Positions 59,161 to 64,000 of a stretch of DNA of 64,000 nt are shown piece by piece. Numbering within the stretch: the stretch's first letter is position 1; each line of letters begins with the position of its first letter. This stretch comes from Vreelandella neptunia (lineage in GTDB: Bacteria; Pseudomonadota; Gammaproteobacteria; Pseudomonadales; Halomonadaceae): positions 2,356,001 through 2,420,000 of the forward strand of contig NZ_CP140255.1 of the NCBI RefSeq assembly GCF_034479615.1. Direction: 5' to 3'. The position numbers and the translations under genes were made by a program. The notes under the pieces were generated by a model, which did not search any database, had not been told where the DNA came from, and worked only from the letters and a program-made list of their open reading frames with translations.

Positions 59161-59982
59161 TCAGGCCCCCTCAACGTCTTCGAAGTTGGTATCGGTCTCT
59201 TCGGCGTCTTCCGGCTCGGTGCCACTGCGGAATTTAGCCAGGTAGGGACCGAAAGCTTCTTCGCTCAACCAGAACTGCAGCATGTTAGTCACGCCGTTAC
59301 TGGTCAGCGTAGCGCCAGATAGCGCATCGACTTCGTATTCGTCACTGGCGCCGCCTTTGGTCAGGTGAATTTCCGGTGAGAGGTCGCCCTCTTCATCGTA
59401 AATCTTCTTGCCTTCCCACTGGGCTTGCCAGCGCGGGTTGTTAACTTCCGCGCCCAAACCTGGCGTTTCACTGTGCTCGTAGTAGGTGATACTGACGATG
59501 GTATTGCCATCACCCTCTACGGCCAGGAAGCCACGCATCAAGCCCCAAAGACCCTGACCACGAATCGGCAGCACGATCTGCTCCGGATCATCTTCACCGC
59601 CAACCAGATAAACCGTAGCGAAGTTTTCAACCCGTGATAGACCTGCGATGTCTTGATCGCCAGAAAGCGTGCGACCCGAGGCGGGGTCACGGGCAGCCTC
59701 AAAACTATCGTAGGTATCGGGATCAAACTCGTCGGAGTACTCCCCCGTATCCAAGTCAACGACCCGGGCGGTAATCTCTTCGCTAAACACATCTTCAACG
59801 TCCATACCTGGCTCGTAAAGCTTGGCAACGTTCAAGATGTTGGTTTTACGGTCGAGCTCCTGGTTAAGCTGCTGCATCGGTCGCAAGGCGACCGCCGCGG
59901 TCGAGACAATGACGGAGCACACGATACATAGTGCAAACGCCACAATCAGGACTTTCTTGATGGAGTTGTTACCTTGTGCCAT
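59161..59982 (-). CDS. nqrC: Na+-NQR subunit C (covalent FMN)
   Basis: NqrC has one N-terminal membrane helix (about 10-31) and a periplasmic FMN domain. The flavinylation motif SGAT is in [15 protein letters not shown] (about residue 222). The 273-residue sequence also has the [11 protein letters not shown] segment. FMN attachment requires ApbE, which is not encoded beside the operon. Its start overlaps nqrB by one base. Confidence 0.96.
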   Translation of the reverse strand: MAQGNNSIKKVLIVAFALCIVCSVIVSTAAVALRPMQQLNQELDRKTNILNVAKLYEPGMDVEDVFSEEITARVVDLDTGEYSDEFDPDTYDSFEAARDPASGRTLSGDQDIAGLSRVENFATVYLVGGEDDPEQIVLPIRGQGLWGLMRGFLAVEGDGNTIVSITYYEHSETPGLGAEVNNPRWQAQWEGKKIYDEEGDLSPEIHLTKGGASDEYEVDALSGATLTSNGVTNMLQFWLSEEAFGPYLAKFRSGTEPEDAEETDTNFEDVEGA

Positions 59983-61208
59983 TAGGCAGTCTCCTCGGCC
60001 GGTACGCCGGTTCGCTTAACGCGACGCTTGATGTTGGCCTGGACGAAGAAATGGTCAATCAGCGGTGCAAACAGGTTAGCGAACAGAATCGCCAGCATGA
60101 TGCCTTCCGGGAAAGCCGGGTTCACAACGCGAATCAAAACGGTCATCACACCAATCAGCGCACCAAACAACAGGCGGCCTTGATTGGTCATCGACGCCGA
60201 CACGGGGTCGGTTGCCATGAAGACCATACCGAAGGCGAAACCGCCGATTACCAGATGCCAGTACCAAGGCATGGCAAACATTGGGTTAGTATCAGAGCCG
60301 ATCAGGTTAAACAGCGTACTGGTCGCCACCATGCCCAGAAGTACACCTAGCATGATTCGCCATGATGCGATTCGCGTCCACAGCAGCACAGCAGCGCCGA
60401 TAAAGATCGCTAGCGTCGAAACCTCACCCACCGAGCCGGGGATAAAGCCAAGGAAAGCATCCCACCAGCTAAAGGTGTCGGTCAGAGCAGACATGCCGTC
60501 CTGGAATGCCATAGAGAGTGCCGTCGCACCAGTATAGCCGTCAGCGGCAACCCATACAGAATCACCAGATATCTGCGCGGGATAGGCAAAGTAAAGGAAT
60601 GCACGGCCGGTAAGCGCGGGGTTCAAGAAGTTTTTACCCGTGCCGCCGAAGATCTCTTTACCGATTACCACACCGAAGGTGATACCCAACGCCACCTGCC
60701 AAAGCGGAATAGTCGCCGGGAGAATCAGCGCAAACAACACCGAGGTAACGAAGAAGCCCTCGTTGACTTCATGACCGCGCTTGATTGCAAACAGCACCTC
60801 CCAGAAACCACCGACCACAAAAGTGACCAGATAGATAGGCAGGAAGTAGGTAGCCCCGAGGACAAAGTTCGCCCAAAGGCTGTTCGCATCGTGACCGGAC
60901 GACAGTGTCATCGTAATGGCTTCGCGCCAGCCACCCATAGAGGCGTAGCCCGCATCAATGGCGGTGTTAGCCTGCCAGCCAGCGTTCCACATACCAAACA
61001 GCATCGCTGGGAAGGTACACATCCACACGGTAATCATGATGCGTTTAAGATCGACACCGTCACGCACGTGGGCAGTAGTTTTGGCTACGCTTGGCGGTGT
61101 ATAAAAAATCGTATCTACCGCTTCAAATAACGGATAGAACTTTTCGTACTTTCCGCCTTTGTGGAAATGCGGCTCGATATTTTGGAGTGTCTGTTGAATA
61201 CCCATCAT
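59982..61208 (-). CDS. nqrB: Na+-NQR subunit B (covalent FMN, membrane core)
   Basis: NqrB is the main membrane core that couples electron flow to sodium export and binds riboflavin, FMN and ubiquinone. The 408 residues have about ten spans, the FMN-threonine motif in [13 protein letters not shown] (about residue 228), [18 protein letters not shown], and [22 protein letters not shown], shared with RnfD. Confidence 0.96.
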   Translation of the reverse strand: MMGIQQTLQNIEPHFHKGGKYEKFYPLFEAVDTIFYTPPSVAKTTAHVRDGVDLKRIMITVWMCTFPAMLFGMWNAGWQANTAIDAGYASMGGWREAITMTLSSGHDANSLWANFVLGATYFLPIYLVTFVVGGFWEVLFAIKRGHEVNEGFFVTSVLFALILPATIPLWQVALGITFGVVIGKEIFGGTGKNFLNPALTGRAFLYFAYPAQISGDSVWVAADGYTGATALSMAFQDGMSALTDTFSWWDAFLGFIPGSVGEVSTLAIFIGAAVLLWTRIASWRIMLGVLLGMVATSTLFNLIGSDTNPMFAMPWYWHLVIGGFAFGMVFMATDPVSASMTNQGRLLFGALIGVMTVLIRVVNPAFPEGIMLAILFANLFAPLIDHFFVQANIKRRVKRTGVPAEETA

Positions 61209-62557
61209 CAGGCCTCTTTCTCGATCATGGTGAGATTGTCACGCAGGATGGGGCCATATTCGTATTTGCCGGGGCAAACATACGTGCACAGCGCCAGATC
61301 CTCTTCGTCCAGCTCCAAACAGCCAAGCTGCATGGCAACCTCAATGTCGCCCACGATCAGCGAACGCAGTAGCTGAGTTGGCATGATATCCAGCGGCATC
61401 ACCGTCTCATATGCACCTACCGGCACCATAGCACGCTCGGAGCCATTGGTAGAGGTCGTTGGTGCGTAATTGCTCAGGCCTTTAATCTTAGAGATGTAAA
61501 TACCTAAAACAGAGTGACGATTAGCACCGGGAGACAGCCACCCCATAAACGTCCGCTTATTGCCTTCTTCCAGCAAGCTCACTTGGTTGCTGAAGCGGCC
61601 AAGGTAGGTCAACTTACCTTCAGCGGCAAAGCCTGAGAATACCGAACCAGAGATTACGCGAGTGTCTTCGGGTTTGATGACTTCATTGGCCAGGAGTTCA
61701 TCCGTACTAGCGCCGACACGGGTACGAATCAGACGCGGATTTTCAGCACGCGGGCCGCCAATGGCAACCACCCGGCTCATATCCAGCTTCCCTTCTACAA
61801 ACAACTTACCGAACGCGATTACGTCCTGATAGCCGATGTGCCACACTTTTTTATGCAGTGCGACTGGAGAAAGATAGTGAATATGTGTGCCAACAAGCCC
61901 AGCAGGATGCGGGCCGGCAAAGCTTTCGGTTTTTACGCCGTCAACATCACCACCCGGGATTGAGGCATTTTCGCCCGTACATAGGAAGACGTTGCCCTCG
62001 GTCAGGCGCGCTAACACCTTGAGGCCATCCTCGAATGCCTGCGTCTGTTCATTAATGATCAGGGCAGGATCAGGGCTAAGTGGATGGGTATCCACGGCGG
62101 TTACAAAAATATCGGCCGGGGTGCTATCAATGGCCGGAGTACGCGAGAAGGGACGGGTGCGCAAAGCAGTCCAAAGCCCCGACTCTACCAGTTGGTCGAC
62201 AACGGCCTGACGCTCAAGCTGCGCCAAGGCTTTACGATCATGAGCAGCGAATTCGACCGCTTCCTCAGTTTCATCGACTTTGATCACGACAGACAGTAAA
62301 CGACGTTTTTCGCCACGGTTTATTGCAAGCACTTCACCGGCAGCAGGCGCTGTATAGCGCACACCATCAATTTTCTTATCGGTGAAAAGCAATTGGCCCA
62401 GTTTGACCTTATCCCCTTCCTGGACTTCCATCGTCGGCTTCATGCCAACGTAGTCGGTACCCAGGATTGCCACGTGGCGCACAGGCCGCGCATCTTCAAT
62501 ACGCTGCTCGGGCGCTCCCGTGATGGGGAGATCCAGGCCTTTTTTGACTTCGATCAT
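61208..62557 (-). CDS. nqrA: Na+-NQR subunit A
   Basis: NqrA is a cytoplasmic subunit of 449 residues at the membrane face, linked in Vibrio to ubiquinone binding. Family segments include [12 protein letters not shown] at the start, [22 protein letters not shown] (about 38-59), and the C-terminal [26 protein letters not shown]. It opens the nqrABCDEF operon; all six genes are intact and closely spaced. Confidence 0.96.
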   Translation of the reverse strand: MIEVKKGLDLPITGAPEQRIEDARPVRHVAILGTDYVGMKPTMEVQEGDKVKLGQLLFTDKKIDGVRYTAPAAGEVLAINRGEKRRLLSVVIKVDETEEAVEFAAHDRKALAQLERQAVVDQLVESGLWTALRTRPFSRTPAIDSTPADIFVTAVDTHPLSPDPALIINEQTQAFEDGLKVLARLTEGNVFLCTGENASIPGGDVDGVKTESFAGPHPAGLVGTHIHYLSPVALHKKVWHIGYQDVIAFGKLFVEGKLDMSRVVAIGGPRAENPRLIRTRVGASTDELLANEVIKPEDTRVISGSVFSGFAAEGKLTYLGRFSNQVSLLEEGNKRTFMGWLSPGANRHSVLGIYISKIKGLSNYAPTTSTNGSERAMVPVGAYETVMPLDIMPTQLLRSLIVGDIEVAMQLGCLELDEEDLALCTYVCPGKYEYGPILRDNLTMIEKEA

Positions 62558-62611
62558 AGTCTCGCCCAGTTGTTGGATCGGATATACGAAGGTAAGGGGT
62601 TCGAATGCTTC

Positions 62612-62645
62612 TTTTCTGCTCAGTGAATTGTTATTTTCTGCTCAG
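62612..62645 (-). promoter_or_regulatory. direct repeat upstream of nqrA (candidate operator)
   Basis: The 12-mer read on the minus strand as CTGAGCAGAAAA occurs twice, at 62634-62645 and 62612-62623. The copies are 22 bases apart (two helical turns), each preceded by TAACAAT (with three extra bases in one copy). They lie 55-88 bases before the nqrA start. Confidence 0.4.
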
Positions 62646-62783
62646 ATTGTTACCAGTCAGGCCCAAGCAACACTTGAACCACCCCGAAAAATCCATCGTA
62701 TTATAAAGATAAGCGCGTCCAATGACCACATCCCTGATGACCACCAAAAGTGCTATATACATTGGCAAAAGAGGTTATTAAGA
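62646..62783. other. intergenic region between nqrA and the gap-like gene
   Basis: No coding sequence is visible. It should contain the nqr promoter on the minus strand; I cannot assign -10/-35 boxes with confidence. Confidence 0.45.
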
Positions 62784-62811
62784 CCAAAAAAACGCCACCC
62801 GAAGGTGGCGT
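62784..62811 (-). terminator. rho-independent terminator of the GAPDH gene
   Basis: The stem ACGCCACC/GGTGGCGT around a UUCG-type tetraloop (62792-62811) is followed on the minus strand by a long U-run. It lies about 52 bases past the stop codon. Confidence 0.85.
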
Positions 62812-62863
62812 CAACTCATTTGATTAGCTCTAACACCCGGCATCAGGGCATTGCTAAGCTTAA

Positions 62864-64000
62864 CTAGCGAGGCAGCTTTAAAAACCGCACGTTAGACATT
62901 TGCTGCAAAATACGCACAACCTGGCAGCTATAACCAAATTCGTTATCGTACCAAACATAAATGACCGCGTGATGACCGTTGGCAATGGTAGCTTTAGCAT
63001 CCACGATACCGGCATGGCGGTTGCCCACAAAATCTGACGACACCACTTCTGCTGAATCAACGAAGTCAATTTGCTTTTGATAAGCAGACTCAATCGACAT
63101 GCGACGCAAGTAATCATTTAGCGCCACGGAGTCAGTCGTTTTATCCAGAGTCAGGTTAAGAATAGCCATGGAGACGTTAGGAATCGGCACTCGAATGGCG
63201 TTGCCGGTTAGCTTACCCTCAAGCTCAGGTAGCGCTTTTGATACGGCCTTGGCGGCCCCTGTCTCGGTCAAGACCATATTCAGCGCCGCGCTGCGGCCAC
63301 GACGGTCACCTTTATGGTAGTTGTCGATCAAGTTCTGGTCGTTGGTGTAGGCATGCACGGTTTCCACATGTCCATTTACCACACCGTACTCATCGTTGAG
63401 CACCTTCAATACCGGAACGATCGCATTGGTGGTACAAGAGGCAGCAGAGACGATGAGATCACCGTCGCCAATGGATTCGTGGTTAATACCGTAAACAATG
63501 TTTTTAATATCGCCTTTACCTGGCGCCGTTAGCAGCGCTTTGGCAGCGCCCTTACACTTCAGGTGCTGACCTAAGCCCTCTTCATCGCGCCAGATACCGG
63601 TATTATCAACAATTACCGCGTTATCGATAGCATACTGGGTATAGTCAATTTCACTGGGTGAATCAGCGTAAATCACCTGAATAACATTGCCGTTGACCGT
63701 CAGGGTGCGGGCCTCTGCATCGACCATGATGGTGCCGTCAAAGGGCCCATGCACTGAGTCACGACGCAGCAAGCTGGCGCGCTTTTCAAGATCTTTAGCC
63801 ACATCCCCACGGCCACGCACCACAATAGCGCGCAAACGCAGGAGGTTACCGCCCCCGGCCTTCTCTACCATCACTCGCGCCAGTAAACGACCAATGCGGC
63901 CAAAACCGTAGAGCACCACATCTTGCGGCTCCCCGGTGCTAGCGCCCGGCTGGTAGCCATCAATAATTTCCTGCAGCTCTTTACGCAGGAAGGCTTCGAC
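62864..64000 (-). CDS. glyceraldehyde-3-phosphate dehydrogenase, long form (5'-truncated by window)
   Basis: This GAPDH oxidises glyceraldehyde-3-phosphate with NAD(P). The NAD-binding start VVLYGFGRIGRLLARV, the catalytic Cys in VSAASCTTNAIVPVL and the C-terminal VWYDNEFGYSCQVVRIL are present. The frame stays open through the window edge at 64000, adding EAFLRKELQEIIDGYQP in front of the Rossmann fold, so a GTG at 63919 is not the real start. An N-terminal extension of this kind marks the long (about 480-490 residue) GAPDH class seen in Pseudomonas and relatives. It has its own terminator. Confidence 0.9.
   Translation of the reverse strand, partial: VEAFLRKELQEIIDGYQPGASTGEPQDVVLYGFGRIGRLLARVMVEKAGGGNLLRLRAIVVRGRGDVAKDLEKRASLLRRDSVHGPFDGTIMVDAEARTLTVNGNVIQVIYADSPSEIDYTQYAIDNAVIVDNTGIWRDEEGLGQHLKCKGAAKALLTAPGKGDIKNIVYGINHESIGDGDLIVSAASCTTNAIVPVLKVLNDEYGVVNGHVETVHAYTNDQNLIDNYHKGDRRGRSAALNMVLTETGAAKAVSKALPELEGKLTGNAIRVPIPNVSMAILNLTLDKTTDSVALNDYLRRMSIESAYQKQIDFVDSAEVVSSDFVGNRHAGIVDAKATIANGHHAVIYVWYDNEFGYSCQVVRILQQMSNVRFLKLPR

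Overview
This window is chromosomal DNA from a Gammaproteobacterium of the Halomonas type (Halomonadaceae). The evidence is an MvaT nucleoid protein, a pilA/pilBCD-coaE-yacG block, a fused TyrA-AroA enzyme, PPi-dependent phosphofructokinase, and both the Rnf and Na+-NQR ion-pumping complexes. Nearly all of it is dense housekeeping sequence. I see no rRNA, no CRISPR array, no transposase and no prophage.

Layout. 1-2.8 kb: a gamma-glutamylcyclotransferase-like gene, an OGFr-like gene, tRNA-Pro(GGG), an inositol-monophosphatase-family gene and a CigR-like exported protein. 2.8-8.4 kb: type IV pilus genes (pilA divergent from pilB-pilC-pilD), then coaE and yacG. 8.4-11.4 kb: a Tus-like replication-terminator protein, an unknown coiled-coil protein, a Rob-like regulator and mvaT. 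11.7-21.5 kb, minus strand: gyrA-serC-pheA-tyrA/aroA-cmk-rpsA, the aromatic/serine supra-operon known from Pseudomonas but without hisC between pheA and tyrA, and with mvaT rather than ihfB beyond rpsA. 21.6-27.0 kb: fadM, rdgC, a PlsC-like acyltransferase, a small unknown gene and metG. 27.2-33.1 kb: rnfABCDGE-nth, in which rnfG carries an apparent one-base frameshift. 33.3-41.1 kb: a GTDC1/QTMAN-like glycosyltransferase, then a signalling block made of a lone receiver, a membrane protein fused to a DEDDh exonuclease, a small membrane protein, an SLC5 transporter-histidine kinase and a DUF294 nucleotidyltransferase. 41.2-46.8 kb: hlyU, argG, rnt, PPi-PFK, a cluster of palindromic repeats and a membrane transporter. 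46.8-53.1 kb: ybeL, leuS-lptE-holA and a PA2779/PA2778-type pair. 53.2-56.3 kb: a diguanylate cyclase preceded by two tiny ORFs, sthA and nqrM. 56.6-62.6 kb: nqrABCDEF. 62.9-64 kb: a long-form GAPDH running off the window end.

How the parts work together. Redox energetics dominate: Rnf, Na+-NQR with its maturation factor NqrM, and the SthA transhydrogenase all act on NAD(P)H pools and the sodium/proton gradient, which suits a halophile. The least explained parts are the transporter-kinase/exonuclease signalling block, the Tus homologue with its repeat-bearing upstream region, the PA2779/PA2778 pair with a terminator inside a signal-peptide coding region, the leader ORFs of the cyclase, and direct repeats spaced by whole helical turns upstream of tus, rnfA and nqrA. 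All family assignments come from reading motifs by eye; no database search was run.
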